Positions 1 to 14,500 of a stretch of 64,000 bases of DNA are shown here, in pieces. Origin of the DNA: Heliocidaris tuberculata (lineage: Eukaryota; Echinodermata; Echinoidea; Camarodonta; Echinometridae); the NCBI GenBank assembly GCA_025618425.1, contig CM046836.1, positions 12,135,176 to 12,199,175 of the forward strand. The letters run 5' to 3'. The first letter of the stretch is position 1; each line of letters begins with the position of its first letter. The position numbers and the translations under genes were made by a program. Under the pieces are notes generated by a model that had not been told where the DNA came from, did no database searches, and saw nothing but the letters and a program-made list of their open reading frames with translations.

Positions 1-351
1 TGCACTTAATTTTTCTGGACTAATTCTTTATGAACAATAATTGTCATATCAGCAGAATGCTTTTTCTATATCATTATTACCTTCCAGTATTTCCTCTCGT
101 CTATTATACCTTGAATAAACAATAGCCTGTATGAACTTTTGGCTATATGTATAATCTACATAATCTGTGGCGAACAAAAAAGTATCATTGTAAATAGTGC
201 ATATCGAACCATTGTCTTTGCCATCGAAACTCTTCATATAAAATCATGTTTGTGTGAATCATGACCATTAAGGACAATCTCTACAATTCATTCATAATCC
301 GTAATGATAATGCATAGCATTAGGGCAACTTCGTGCAATGTGTCCCATTCT

Positions 352-897
<546 letters not shown>

Positions 898-1326
898 TTA
901 TGACATTTATCCATACATATCATCCACGAATGGAAAATCTCTTGATATGACCATGACAAATGATAGTGACAGCAGAAAGCAACATTATTTAATGGCCATA
1001 CCGAGATTTTCCTCATTTTTGGTTGAAATATGAGGAAAAAAGACACAATTATAGCACGGAATCGCCCATTATCACGACCATGTTCCTTTACATACTTGAA
1101 ATATGGTTTCATGGTTCATTACCATAATGAATTGACTCTATCCTGCGGTATGTGTATAAAAAGCACGGTTCGCTGAAAGGTGTTATTGAAATTAAGATTA
1201 GAGTCTGTTGCAGCTTTTCAGGCGTTACAGTCATTTAGTAATGACAAATATTACAATATCGAGGAAGCGGTGTCATCATGACTTACTTGATGACATTTAC
1301 ATGGAATTCACATCCACGTATACCCC

Positions 1327-1434
1327 GTCACACCAACGAGACCGACACCAGACAGAGCAAACAAATTACGTTGCCACCAATGGCCAGAAATGGGTCGGTT
1401 TGGCGTCGGTGTTGAGTCAGTTTGGTGGTGGAAC
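1327..1434. mobile_element. MITE relative with GTCACACC end
   Basis: Starts GTCACACCAACGAGACCGAC and ends in a decayed inverse (GGGTCGGTTTGGCGTCGGTG and GTTTGGTGGTGGAAC). It is related to the outer element at 37034-37280. Confidence 0.5.
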
Positions 1435-1495
1435 TGAGGTATTTACGTATACATTATTCAAGCACAGTGCAAAGATTTCATAGCAGGATAAGTTG

Positions 1496-1498
<3 letters not shown>

Positions 1499-1541
<43 letters not shown>
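1499..1541. repeat. (AT)n microsatellite
   Basis: About 21 uninterrupted AT units. Confidence 0.95.
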
Positions 1542-1543
<2 letters not shown>

Positions 1544-2064
1544 GCTAATATGACAATAACATTCCGAACATTATCTTTCAAGGCTATACAATGGGTTTTG
1601 AAATTCAGTTGATTTCTTGAAAGTCTTTATTTTGTCTAACTTTATGCGGCCGACAGGCGTTACGCATAATATCCATGTCTTATTTCGTTTACTTCTCCCC
1701 TTAAGGAAGAAAGAAAAGCATATTGCAATTCACCCATCAAGGAACAAGTCTTGCATTTCAAATTTGGTAGAGCAGATCTAACTTTATTCACATTATATCC
1801 TGGTCCAGGCCTCCAGGGTTATCAGAATATAGAATAATCGCGGAGAGTTGATAGAAAGCCAATAGCTTCGCGGTTATTGTGGAAGGATGTTGATGTATTA
1901 CTTATCGACGTGGCAAGTTGTTTTTTATATGAAGAATCATATTTCACTGATATTCTTTTTCTGAAAATCTTTTGTTTTAGACGTTTAATGCAAGTGAGTT
2001 ATGTAGCTACAACAGGGCGTATACCATGTATACCATGATCTGCAGTTCTGCGTGTCAATGGTTC

Positions 2065-2068
<4 letters not shown>

Positions 2069-2111
<43 letters not shown>
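2069..2111. repeat. (GA)n microsatellite
   Basis: About 21 GA units in a row. Confidence 0.95.
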
Positions 2112-2115
<4 letters not shown>

Positions 2116-2364
2116 TATCACATTTTTAAGATGGGTTTTAGGTTGAGATTTTGAAAATGGCGCACATTTGGGCGTTTTGTACTTAGGGTATAAAAGGGGC
2201 ACGGGCGGGTTGTGCCCCCCCCCTCCCGCCTACATCGACCAGTGGGTGGGACCAGTCCTTCACTCTGACGAGTCCTACATCCAATCAAGATTCAGTGATC
2301 CAATCAGGATGACGGTATACTCGTTATAATAGCTTGGGTTTCATTAGCCCACTGGGACATATAT

Positions 2365-2697
2365 CAGTGGCGGATTTTTTTTTTTTTTTTTTTTTTTTTT
2401 GGGGGGGGGGCAATCCCCCTTTGAAAGAAAAGTATGCATTGTGCCCCCTCTTTTTGTGATTGTTCCTCCCCCTTTTAGAATGGAAATCCTTTTTTTTTCT
2501 TTTTGCTTGCTTGTCAGATAATTATGGAGGGAAATTGGACCCCTACCCCCTCCCCCTGAGCGACTTTTGGAGGGCTGGCGAAATTTTTTTTGTCACCCCC
2601 CCCCCCCCCCCCCGGGGGCGACTTTTGGAGAGCTGGCGAGACCAAAAAAATACGGATCTACCTCCAAGCAGTTTCCCCAAATTGACAATCCAGCAAA
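2365..2697. mobile_element. Truncated hAT-like MITE, relative of the 53807 element
   Basis: It starts with CAGTGGCGGATTT and shares the internal segments GAGCGACTTTTGGAGGGCTG and CCTCCAAGCAGTTTCC with the 305-bp element at 53807. It lacks the right terminal repeat, and no target duplication can be seen. The segment with GCGACTTTTGGAG is duplicated inside (near 2559 and 2618). Confidence 0.75.
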
Positions 2698-3294
2698 GTT
2701 AAACCTCACTTAGCCTGAAGTTTAAGTTAAACCGGAGTTCAGAATACGGGCCATAGACTCTGGAACTCTAAGTGCACTCTACAAAGATATGCGTCCATTT
2801 CATCGGGTGCATAATATAGCATTAAGTCCATCGACCTGCATGAAAACGACCCTCGAACTAAGCTAAAAACATGCCTATTTCACTTTGTACGCCTTTGTAA
2901 AGGTGAAAAGGGCAAAAATGGCAACTTGGTAAATGACTGCATGGTTCTCTATTCTCCGAGCTTTAATCTCTTCACTGGACACAATCAAAGGTATGGTATC
3001 ACAAAGGCTAAAGCAAATCTTTGCTACTTTGTTTACCGACCCAAATCAGCAGTCCTTTTCAGATCCCTTATATGGGCATTCTCAACATGTTGTTGACTTG
3101 TTGTTTCGTCATTCCAAGGAGTTAGTACAGAACTCCTTGGTCATTCTGGTTCTTGTTGATTGTGTGTACAAATGTATAGTGACAACAAGAAGTTGAATAC
3201 TTGGGTTATTCTGAGAAAACTTGTATAGCTTAGGATATTTTTAGAAACAAACGTAATCTTTATATCTGAAAGAGGCAGTTTTTAAAAATTTCTG

Positions 3295-3351
3295 TAGAGA
3301 GAAAGAGAAATAAAACGAGAGAAATGAGACAATAAGACTAAGAGAGGTGGT

Positions 3352-3398
<47 letters not shown>

Positions 3399-3399
3399 G
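3295..3399. repeat. (GA)n-rich purine tract ending in a G run
   Basis: Imperfect GA repeats lead to a pure (GA)n and then about 12 G. Confidence 0.9.
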
Positions 3400-3798
3400 T
3401 GAAAAGAGACCTCCCAAAATTATATAGAAAACACTTAAATCCTCTAAGCATTAAATTTCAGCAAGATATGCGGTAGAAATAATGACCTTTCCATTCCCGA
3501 TAAAGGAGACAGGCGAGTGTCCTTGGTGCATATCACTTACCACGCCCTATTATGATCAGTTTAATTACTTTTTAGCGGCGAGACCGCGTCAATATTGACA
3601 ATGTCACATGAATACAGCTCCCAATACCGCTTTCACCGAGTTGGTAAATATTATATGACAGGTGTTAAAAGGAACAATTGGATAATCATAATCATTTGAA
3701 AGAAAAAAAAAAGAACAAGTTCCCGTGAACGTTACATTTTTTCTTTTGATTAATTGCAGTACCACAAGTCATGCTGGCAGTCTGTCTACATGAGTCTC

Positions 3799-3846
3799 AA
3801 AAAACAAATAAATAAACAAATAAATAAACAAACAAACAAACAAACA
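3799..3846. repeat. (AAAC/AAAT)n microsatellite
   Basis: Alternating AAAT and AAAC units, becoming pure AAAC at the end. Confidence 0.9.
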
Positions 3847-4475
3847 TCATCAACAACAACAACAAATCAGACGGACGTACAAACTGGGAATCACAAAGGG
3901 GGTAAGAAATATAACCCTCTTGTCAACACACAAAAGTAGTTACAGAGTTGGCGTAGTTTTGCTTTAAAATTTCAGTTTGCTTCATGCAACGATTTTGAAT
4001 AAATCTGAAACCACTTTTCAAACGCTCAGTAAATATCCTCGAATTAATGCTGCAACTTTAATATTGAGGGATGGATAAGGAGACAGTGTCGATATTTGGT
4101 TAATGACATTATTTGGCATGTGGATGATTAACGGGGGGCGTTTTCAAAACGCCTCTTGTTTAGTAATGATGTTTGATTTATTTCAAGGAACTCGTTTATT
4201 TACCAAACTGACAACCTGAATGGTTGAATATATTGACTTGAATATCAAAAAGTATACAATTTATATTAACAAATTATGTATTTATAGTTTACTGGATTAC
4301 ATATCGGTAATTGTGGTGTTTTTAATGTAATGTTATTCATCTAAACTGAAGTTTGGGTCGCCACATCACTCCTGATTGCGGAGGATACTCCACATATTCA
4401 TGTTTGTAAAATTATAGGATTTAATCATCACATAACCATGATAACATTACATTAATCAGAAGTAGACATTACCAT

Positions 4476-4573
4476 CTTTCTCTCTCTCCCCCCCCCCTTC
4501 TTCTATCGTGTCTATCTCTCTCTCTCTTTCTCTCACCACCTCTCGCTGTTGCTCCATTCCTCCCTCCATCCCA

Positions 4574-4605
<32 letters not shown>

Positions 4606-4623
4606 TTCTCTCCATCCATCCCT

Positions 4624-4678
<55 letters not shown>

Positions 4679-4722
4679 TTTCTCTCCATCCATCCCTTTC
4701 TCTCTCCTTCTCTCTCACCCCG

Positions 4723-4752
<30 letters not shown>
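4476..4752. repeat. (CT)n pyrimidine tract, about 275 bp
   Basis: Long (TC)n runs separated by CATCCATCC-type spacers. Ser/Leu-rich and Arg/Glu-rich ORFs over it are artefacts of the repeat. Confidence 0.95.
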
Positions 4753-4753
<1 letters not shown>

Positions 4754-5012
4754 GCTCCTTCCTATTTCTATCTCTTTCCGATGATTATTATCTATGTCGT
4801 TTTTGACCTCAGCAGCAGCAGAGTAGTATACACGTATATATACTCTAAACAAGAGCATACACATACAACAAAATGGGCATCCGTTTAGCACTGTTTTTAA
4901 TCTCGTCACTTTTAATTAGATATTTGTCGAATGGACGGACTAATGCACGACCAAGGTCCGAGCCATTAATACATATTATCAATCTAATGAATATTACTCT
5001 CTGTATAAGCGT

Positions 5013-5035
5013 ATATATATATATATATATATATA
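5013..5035. repeat. (AT)n microsatellite
   Basis: About 11 AT units. Confidence 0.9.
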
Positions 5036-5498
5036 TCTCCAATGGACGATCGCATGGGGACCTTATTAGTATTGATAAAATGTCTCTATTTTAATCGACA
5101 CGCGTAGCGATCTGGTTTCAAATTGAAAGCTGATTGTTGTTTAGAAATATGATATTGCATCGCCCAAGAGATACAGGAATGCACACTTTGGTGTGATTTC
5201 GTCGCTTTTTATACATGTACTAATTATTTATTAAACATAAATATACATTGATTTGAAGCCAGAAAAATATCAACTCTAATACTTACAGTGGCATGGGGGG
5301 GGGGGGGGGGGTCCCAGATACACGGACATTGTTGCTTGGGAAGGATTCGGTCTCCTGTTATCAAGTTCTGGATGCACCGTTATTGATACTCATAGGTGCA
5401 TATTCTGTTACAAAGTGTGTTAGGGCACCGATGACAGAGACAGATGTTGGGTATTTTATTCATTTTGACCCACAACTGGAAAATAAGCCCCCCCCAAA

Positions 5499-5548
5499 AA
5501 AAATAAATAAATAAATAAAAATAAATAAATAAATAAATAAATAAAAAA
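5499..5548. repeat. (AAAT)n microsatellite
   Basis: About 11 near-perfect AAAT units following a C run. A (TG)n and G run follows at 5588-5617. Confidence 0.9.
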
Positions 5549-6540
5549 ATACACAAAACAAAAAATGGGAGAGTGGTGGTGGTGATGGTGTGTGTGTGTG
5601 TGTGTGGGGGGGGGGGGTTCTTTGACTGATTGGGATAAATGATTTGCCCCCTAATGTCCCCTTCCCCCTTCCCCCTTCCCCCTCCCCATGCCGTCATCGC
5701 GCTAATGGGCATTCACCTCAGTCGTCTATAACTGTACAACTGCAGCAAAATTATGCCAAGTCATGCCATGGTGCAGAGTGATAAATTCAGGACTATCCAG
5801 GCACTGTCAGACATGACACTTCTCTTCAACTTAAACATTCTTTCGAACTGACGTTATATCAATAGGGTCTTCCCTATATCCCCAGTTGCTCCCGGGCGCC
5901 CGTGCGATGGCGTCACCACTGAATAATAGGGTCTATTTTTGTAAAGGCTTAGGTCCGGATCAGATTATTTCTTTCTTTTCGGAACGGGCTGTAAATTTAG
6001 AAGGGATATAATTATCGATGGTTTCGGAATAACCTAGGTCTAAAATACAGGTTTTGAGGGGAAAAACATGGTATTCTGACTGACTCTTTCATTTCGGAGT
6101 TCTTGCCTTATAAGGAACTCAGTGGTTACTGACGAGGGTCAGGTTTTTAGGAACGAATGAGAAACAAATAACAAGACAGATAAAAACGAGTCAGGGGTAT
6201 ATAAGGGCCTGGAATTTTAGTTGCGAATATAAAGATAGACTTTTGTCTCGGCACTGCGAAAGAAAACATCTTTAACGACAGCACAAGTAATACACAAGTC
6301 GTGCTGTTTGCTGGACTCAGTAGAAAAGGAAAGCTCAAAAGTTTTCAACTTGATAAAGGATCTATCAGTGGAAGACAATTTCCACGAAGCTCGCTGATCC
6401 ATATTGCTTGGAAACTAATTTTGAAGACAGAAGAACGTAACATATAATCACACAACTGAATGAAAAATAGGCCTGTAAGGCTAATGTACATTATCCACTG
6501 CAACACAACTCAAGAAAAGAGAGTTACACAGAAGTTTGAT

Positions 6541-6889
6541 CACGTGATATAATACCGGCGCCCCGCCCATCTCCTATATTGTGTGGTTCGAATAGACGGC
6601 CTCCGAATCACGCCGCCTAGCACACCTACTTTCTGCACATTATCCAACCGAACTGCATACACACACATTGCTTCCGCCGAACCTCAGAGTTTGGAAGTGC
6701 ATAGCGTACATACACGCCTACAATCGTGCACATTTGTATCTTGGCAGCGCGGAGTGGGCGAGGAGAATATTGGGATCTCGAGCTGAAACTCAAGGACCAG
6801 ACTGGGCTAACCATTCGGAGCTTACCAACAACTTCGTGAAAGTGGATAAATATTGACCTGTAGTAATATCAGACATCTTTATTTTACAG
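6541..6889 (+). promoter_or_regulatory. Candidate fascin promoter and noncoding first exon
   Basis: The fascin start codon lies 35 bases after a splice acceptor, so a noncoding exon must exist upstream. This stretch is the best candidate. It is rich in CpG (about 20 in 300 bases) in an otherwise AT-rich region. It begins with an E-box (CACGTG, 6541-6546), a TATA-like GATATAATA (6546) and a GC box (CCCCGCCC, 6561). It ends with ACAG|GTAAGA, a near-perfect donor, at 6889/6890. The implied 5' intron would be 6890-15268. All of this is inference from composition and the donor; RNA evidence would decide. Confidence 0.45.
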
Positions 6890-8544
6890 GTAAGACATAA
6901 TCTGTGTACCATGCAGTCATTTAATTATACCCTCCTTTGTACACACAGGAAAGAGAGAGTTGAATTGGCTTCTGTTGGCTTCTGTGTAGCGTGCAGGAAG
7001 AATTTGACTTCGAACAGGTGTTACACAAATTGTTAGATCGGCAGTTCCTATCGATAATTGTGAGAAAGTGTGCAGGTGTCGTATGCTAATTGATGTTAAT
7101 GTGTACATGTAACTCTGTTGGATGAAACTGTATTGACAACTACATTACGTAACCTATAATTTTACAAAAAAGCACCATGGAAATGTGGTTACTTTCCTTA
7201 ATATCATATATGCTTACTACTTATTCAAATTATCATAATGCTAGTTTGCTAACCATTCAATAAAATTTTAAACGCATTTTTATTTTAATTTGATGAAGTT
7301 AATTGGCTTGCTCTTCTATGGTACTGCTTGGCCAGTCTTTAACGAGGAAGCATTATTATAGTGTGTGCATGTTGTGAAGTTTGTTGTATACATGTAATCA
7401 ATAACAATAATCATGGAACGTGTGTGAAGGTGTAGCTCCTTTCAATAATTGAAACCATGCAACTTTTCAGCTTGTAAAGGGATTGTACTGTTCCGGACGC
7501 GTCCGCGTGTTACGTAATTTGTTCAATCGTGCTTCTGCGACGGTACATGTTACTATTGTTAGCATATCCATGATGTTAGTATTATACCTTGGCTTGTGCA
7601 GTGGAATACTCGTAATGCAGACAAGCTGCATGCATTGTGTATGTATTGTAGTGTACTAACATGGCTAAAGTTGTGATACTGATAGTATTTAAATAGAAAT
7701 GATGGAACGACATGGCTTACTTTCCTTGTTGTTCCATTGATCAACAACTTTTGATCTTAATTCTTACATTTATTTCTTGGTAACAAATTGTTCATGAAAT
7801 TAAGGACACTTTTTGGTCATGTCATTATAACTTCGTTTTGAGTTTTGGTTCAGCAAGTGAACAAGACTTGTATTTGCTTGCTTATTAAATCTAAATAAGC
7901 TGTTCAGGCAAGGGTGTTGATTGTAATGGTTGCTATATTAATTATCACCTTTGATAATGTTCAAACTTAGGCGAATTCACAAAATTCGTAAAGTTGTCTA
8001 ATTATATTCTTATTATATGAATACAACAAAGATAACAATTTTAAATTTCAGTCTTCATAATTATGATAACCTTTTCATCACCCAGATTCAGAGCGGATTT
8101 ATGAAAAATGTAGATCTATTCCTAAAGAAAGCAAATGTGGGTGCGACTCTCTCTTTGTCTGAGGTTATGATCCAAAACCCACGAGATTATTATAAAGAGG
8201 AAAATCGTGGAAAACACATTACACCCAAGTCATTAGACACATGAATCTCACTGGAGCGCGTAAGCTTTTAGACATGCGCTGAAAAAAAAAAATAGAATGA
8301 GGAGTTTGCAAGATTAGCGGCGCATGTGTCCTCTGCTTAAAGTATCAATTGCCATGACAACCACTGGCTACGAGATCATGAGCGCGTATAGCCTGGAGTG
8401 ATTCTCGTAGTTTTACGATGTTTGGGGGGAAGATTCGGGGAAATAAATTTGCGGGAGACCATAATTTATGAATCCAGACCAGCAAAACTGATAAAGGAAA
8501 ATGACAACGTTGTGTTCATACTTCCCGTTAGATACCCAAGCATT

Positions 8545-8781
8545 GTTGTGAAACAAACACAAAGGCTCTTGACTCTCATACGAGAGGTCCTGGTCACCCG
8601 GGTTCGATCCTCGCTCACTGCTTACATCCTTGGACAAGATGTTTAACCCACGTTTGTCCCTCGACCCAGGTGGAAAAGTGTACTTGGTAATAAGGTACGA
8701 CTACAGCAGGGCCCTCAGTAATGATGCTGATGAGGCTTCCCTGGGTAAAAATATTTGTTATTATTTCATTATTATAACGGT
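8545..8781 (+). mobile_element. tRNA-derived SINE, copy 3 (short tail)
   Basis: Plus-strand copy: CTTGACT, AGGTC and the B box GGGTTCGATCC at 8599-8609. It continues with TCCTTGGACAAGATGTTTAA and CGACCCAGGTGGAAA and ends in a short degenerate ATTATT tail near 8758-8781. It is more diverged than the other two. Confidence 0.65.
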
Positions 8782-8993
8782 GCCAGATATCAATGAAAAT
8801 ATGACGATATATTTCTACTATTTCTAGAGGGAAAGACATTCAACTTTGGCTGAAGTCGATTGGCCTGTTATACGTCAAAAATTAGGATAGGAAAAGTCTT
8901 GCTACTGCCTTTCCTAAGCTAAGGATAAACTCTTTATTTAGTAGCTTACAACTGTACGTATACATGATGGACGTGTGGAAATGGCAAAGCCCT

Positions 8994-9066
8994 CCCCCCC
9001 CCCCCCGAAAAAAAAAAGAAAAGAAAAAGAAAAAGAAAGAGAGAAAAAAAAAGAAAGAAAAAAGAG
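8994..9066. repeat. C run followed by A/G-rich tract
   Basis: A run of 12-13 C, then about 60 bases of A-rich purines. No gene. Confidence 0.9.
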
Positions 9067-10745
9067 ATAGTTTTCAGCCAATAATATTGTATTAAATTTT
9101 GAGGCATTTCGTAATTTATATCCACCTCATGCTGCGAAGTCTGATCGAACAATGATAAAGCGGTATCACAATCATCAGGCTGCGAAAGTGTTATTTAGGC
9201 CTATACACGAAAAGATGATTTTTAAAATATTTTACAGGGGTGTTGATGATGAACTGAAGACAGTACTAAAGTCACGAGGAGATTCTCTTCCCAGGCAAGT
9301 TGTCACATGATGTTCACAGTGGGGGAAGTGAATTTACGAATTATTGGATGTCTCTCATATTGTCATTTCCTGTATGCAGTGTTGTTTGGAATGTTGAATT
9401 ATGTTATATTTGTTTTATGGCCAATGTTTGTTCCCGTTCCGCTCTCCAGTTTGAGCGTAAAGAAATGATTTCTCGTTCATTCTCTGGCGCCACAATTCAA
9501 GTCAGTCGGAAGCTCGGCATTTTTTGCTTTTGTTTCCTTCACTAAGTAATGAACTCCTGTTTTTTGTAAAGTCCTTTAATATCTGTAGCTTATACAATAT
9601 ATACCAATCTATTTTAAGGTAATAAGCATAAATGCCTTTTCCTGAGGATACAATGCCCTGAATATATGCCTATGCAGTATGCAATGCAGACAATTGATAT
9701 TCATATAACGTTATGGCAATGATCATTTTATGTAAATCGTGTCAGATTATAAAATAGGTGATCTGTATCGTTTACATTTTTGGATACATGGCATTCTTAG
9801 AATCGCAAGGTGCATGTGCAAAGTATACATTAGTAATTAAGTAATCTATACATGTAGGTAATCTATAAATTTATTCTTCCAAAGCCCTTTAACATACCAG
9901 CATTATTGTAAACACATAAAGCAAAGGCCATCGCCTAAGCACTTTACGAGGTTTATACGCTATTCCGCAAGTGATACCCGTTACTGGGACGCATTCTTAA
10001 AAAGAACCATCTGCCATGATACCCCTTTTCACCAGCCTGTACTTTTATCAATAGACAAGGGTCTCGTCAGGCGAAACGATTTTCTGCCCTCTTGAAATGA
10101 GCAATATTTGATCTCAGTAATTTAAGTGATTAACATAATCACCAAAATGGGGCCAATTCACTTTGCCTGAATGATCCCTGATGAATGGTAGTATTACTCC
10201 AGACGAAGAGGAGGTCGTTGTGGAGACTTGTTTGGAGACCAGACACAGTTGAATACATTCAGTTTAACTGCAACAAAAACATAGTAAAAAAAAGCTTGCC
10301 TAGAATGTTTATATGATAGTGACTAGAAATTCGGAAATGACTCTGTATATGAGTTTTCGGAACTATGGAGTATGGCCTTTATTTTTTTTTCTACCTTTCC
10401 CGTTAAATGACCGACCTGCCTGCTGTAGGTGAAGACCTTCGACAGGATTGCGCGAATATTAGCTGTGGTGAGCATGGTTCATGACTTGTATACCCCCAGT
10501 TCGTGTTAGCCTGTCTGGAGAAAGACATTCGTGCATTGTCTGGTTTGCTTAAAGGGCAACGTCAGTTTGTCAGACAAAACTGAATCAGACTTTTTAACTT
10601 CGTTTCAGACTAATTAATCTGTTCAAGTCATCTAGGCGTACTTGTAGACGTACTTGTAAGCTCGCTTATTGTACTAGTATCTTCAAGCTTAAAATAGGGC
10701 ATAAAGGCCTCTAGTTGGGAAAGTCCAAGGTATGTCCCACTCCCA

Positions 10746-10905
10746 CACAGAGAAAAAGCTGTTTAAAAATGCAAACAGTTGTTTACAATATGAACTGAAA
10801 AACCCGTTGCACAGTCCATACTGTTAAAAAATTTGTTTTATATAGTAAACAAGTTGTATAAGACTATAAATTTTAAACAACCTTTTGAACAGCGTTTTTA
10901 CTGTG
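10746..10905. mobile_element. Small foldback element with CACAG/CTGTG ends
   Basis: The left end CACAGAGAAAAAGCTGTTTA pairs imperfectly with the right end GAACAGCGTTTTTACTGTG. TTGTTTACAATAT-like and GTTTAAAAT-like inner parts also pair. No target duplication is evident. Confidence 0.45.
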
Positions 10906-11364
10906 CATGCGTTATCAAGTACTATGGAAAGGTACTATGAAATTGTGAACATAACTTAATATTTTGTCTGATCCAAACTCTACGACGGATATCAGCTCGA
11001 TACAGTCATCAGATATACTAAAATTCTTAGAGGTGGTCGGTAATTTATGTGGCGAAAGAGCCTTATTTGCTCAAGTCATGTGGTACATGTATGGCTACAC
11101 ATTTAAAGCTGATTTCTGTAGTAACTCCTTGGTACAACCTCATCCCTGGAATGATACGTTGTTCCACGTTGTGTAGGCTATGTGTTGATTCTGTTCTAAT
11201 AACAAACATCCTCAGGAAATTGTTTTTATTTCCCTGTGTTGATATCTCATTACAAACATTATCCAGACACTTTTCTTTCCTGGTTTAGTATTACCACATA
11301 TGCTCAGCCACTCAACGACCACCGTCTTCTACGTTTTCCCTTCACCTCCCTACTCTGTAAATAT

Positions 11365-11575
11365 ACAGGAGTGGAAATTCACTTTTGGGGGAGTCATATT
11401 ATTAGGGTTCGCTCCGTTTGGAGTGAAATCCACTCTTAAAAGAGTACTTCAACCACTACTTTTAGCGTATTTCACTATTATAAGAGTGGATTCATCTCTT
11501 AAGGAAGTGATCCCTAACATGACTCCCAAAGATGTGGATTTCAATTTTCAACTCCACTTCTAAAAATTTGCTTCG
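11365..11575. repeat. Foldback-like patch rich in GAGTGGA motifs
   Basis: GGAGTGGAAATTCACTTTTG and GGGGGAGTCAT at the left are mirrored by ATGACTCCCAAAGATGTGGA and TTTTCAACTCCACTTC at the right. Inside, GAGTGAAATCCACTC and AAGAGTGGATTC repeat. A similar but weaker arrangement occurs at 43665-43830, just before fascin coding exon 2. Confidence 0.4.
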
Positions 11576-14500
11576 AGGTTTTCACCTCCCAATATTCTCT
11601 CGACCTATATTTGAATGGAATTTAGAATATCTGGTAAATTTTCCGGCAATTACATTTCAGTATCACTGTGGCTGGCAATCCATTTGTCGCCATGATAGTC
11701 ATGCAGTGACATGAATTTAATATCTTACTTTTATCTCCAGGTGTAAACAGATCAAAGGAGAGAGAATGCGCGTTTGTTAATATATTGTTTATATTTGGTC
11801 AGATTTGCTCGTTAATCTGATAGCTTTATTAGTATAATCATGATACTAGAGTGATGATAAAGGTAAGGTAATATAGCAATAAACTTCCCTATTGCAATAA
11901 AGTAGGTTATCCATTGTATTTTTAATTTGTATGTATGACTGTGGTGGTGTAAATTACAATGAACATTAATGTTCAAAATCTTGTAGATTCATATCTATAC
12001 GACACAATATAGCATAGTCGTATTTATGTAAATAGTTGTCATTTAAATCCATGTTTTATTTGGGAAAATTAAAAATCTATATCCTGAGGTTATCCAATTC
12101 TGAAATGTCATAAGGAAAACGAATGGGAGACGATAATAAGCATATACGTATCCGACCATATTTGTAGGTCTGTAAAATGTAACTAACCAGGGAGATGAGG
12201 TATAACAGGAATATTACAGAAGTATTTGCAACTACAAGGAATCAAAGTTTACGCCCCTGTTTCGTTTACACCATGCGTGTCTCGATATCTATGATTACTT
12301 TTGATTGTACCTTGCTCCCCCGGAATGAGTAATAACGGAGCCCAACAGCAGTGATTTCTTTTCTCCGACGGCCAGCTCTCTAGGAACCAAGAAAGGATTT
12401 TTGCATAAGAATAGAAGCCCTTTTCAGATTTCATGGGGTGTAACATTAAGCAAACGTTGCACCCTGGAAGCTCCTGACAAAAGGAGAGGAAGAAATGAAT
12501 GAAATGGCTTGGCTTGCAACAACAGATCTGCGAGGCCAACCGTGAAAAGCTGCGTGGGGGAGGCAATCATTTTCTTTTTTCGTACAGACAGAAACATATG
12601 TGCCTTTTCTGAACCATTTAAAACTTTTTGAAGAACACACATAATTTCATATATGTTTTAGTGTGACGACTCGCGAGTTTTCTCAGATTCAAATAAAGGC
12701 TGCCTTCTCACACAGACGAACCTTCATTTAAATTTCCTTAATCTCATCTAAGTTGCCTTATCTTCTTGTCAGTGTATTTTATGTTCTTAACAATTTATGA
12801 TGATATATCCACTTAGTTGAGATATTTTGTAGACCAAGAAAGCAGGAAGTCGTTAAAAAAAGAAAAAATAGAAAAGAACTTGAGGAAAAACAGTAAAAGC
12901 CGGATATCTGAAGACTCACATTTAGTGGGAAGAAAAAGTGGGCGTGGCACTTGAGAGGAAATCAGTATGTGTTGACCTGTTACTTCCGGTATAACCTGAT
13001 GTGAACATTGATTAGAATGAGAAATATCCTTTATGTGATAGTTGTTTTTTCCAGATTCAGTTTTGTTCTAAGAGTGTGGCCAATCATTCTCCCTTGTCGG
13101 CATAATTATAGACAGTGAGGATGCACAGGCGTCACTGGAGGAGGGGTGGGGGGGGGGGGGGGGTAAGGTTACCGGTCTTACCATGGGTGAATGAAATGCG
13201 AATTACTAGCAAATGTCACTGGTTAGTGGGGGGGGGGGATTTGATCCTGCACCACTGTCAGTGGTAGAGTGGACCAAAATGACCGCAAGTCTAGTGTTTC
13301 TTCGAGTAGATTTTTTTTTAAATGTCTATACTCTGAAGGAAAATCTATCACCTTTACACCACTATCGTGTTACTTTATAAAAAGGGTTTGGGTTAGAGGT
13401 ACATGTTATCTTGAGTTTTGTTCATAATGTATTCTCGCAAACTCAAACCAAAGTGTAATGATACAGGAGATGAAAACTTGTATTCATCTTTTAAGCAAAA
13501 TTTCGTTGCTTGGTTGATTTACATTTTAATTTCTCAGCTCATTCTTACATTTGAGTAAAAACAAAATTATTTGAAATTTTAAAAGTTATTTCTTGCCCGT
13601 TATCAGAGTGCATTTGAAAAATAAGTTTCTTACTGCCACAATTTCGAGCAAAGTACAAACAGGGAAATGTAACTTACATTTCCCTGGTACAACCCAATAC
13701 AAGCGCTATCAGTTTGTACAAATGCTTAAAAGAGACATTTATCGTACTTAATTGCCTTTGCACGAACAATTACACTATTATTTGAAATGTAATGTAAACA
13801 GAAATTACATTGTCAAACGCTCGAGGCTTGTTTGATCAATTTTATTCGTCCTGTAAGTGTAACAGCTATGAATATTAATACCAATAGATATTTATCGTCA
13901 TTGGTAAGCTGAGCCTGATTATTGCTGATATCCCTGGATTTTATAGGTCCAGCCGCCCAAGAGCAAATGAGTACAAATGGGAACAAGTTGTAAACCCTCG
14001 GTTCATCCGAAGTTTCGTGGTTAAAGTCCACATTGACTTTTATGAGTAGTTCAACATTTGTCAATGCATGTATTTCTAGTATAACACAATGCTTGTATTT
14101 CACAAGAGCAAATTAACACCCTCGACCTCCCATTATAATGTTATCAGCAGTTGAAGGGCTTCTGTTGTTCTCCTCGACTTTGTGGAAATCATGGATTTTA
14201 TCTTTGGAATATTGCCTTATCATGATTATAGTCGTGTGCTCCCGATTATAATAATTATATGTATACACTAAGTTATTTACTTTTTACTTTTTATTGATAT
14301 AGAATTCAATTAGATCCCTAAAATATATAGAGGAGGTTCACCAATGTTTAAGAAGAAATGTTATCCAGCTGAAATGTAAATGTTGAATATACTGAACAGC
14401 TATAAGGTCCACACCTGCCACTACATTATTGTGATTGTAGATGTAGTTCCTTCCCGTTCTCCACAAGCATGCTAAAACGTTGCCAGTACTGGGAACCCAT

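Larger units (their letters stand above)
898..6540. other. Gene-free upstream region
   Basis: Apart from the repeats listed separately, this is AT-rich sequence. I see no exon with convincing coding content or splice sites on either strand. Positions 5640-6540 contain nothing recognisable except C/T-rich repeats at 5650-5690. Confidence 0.7.
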
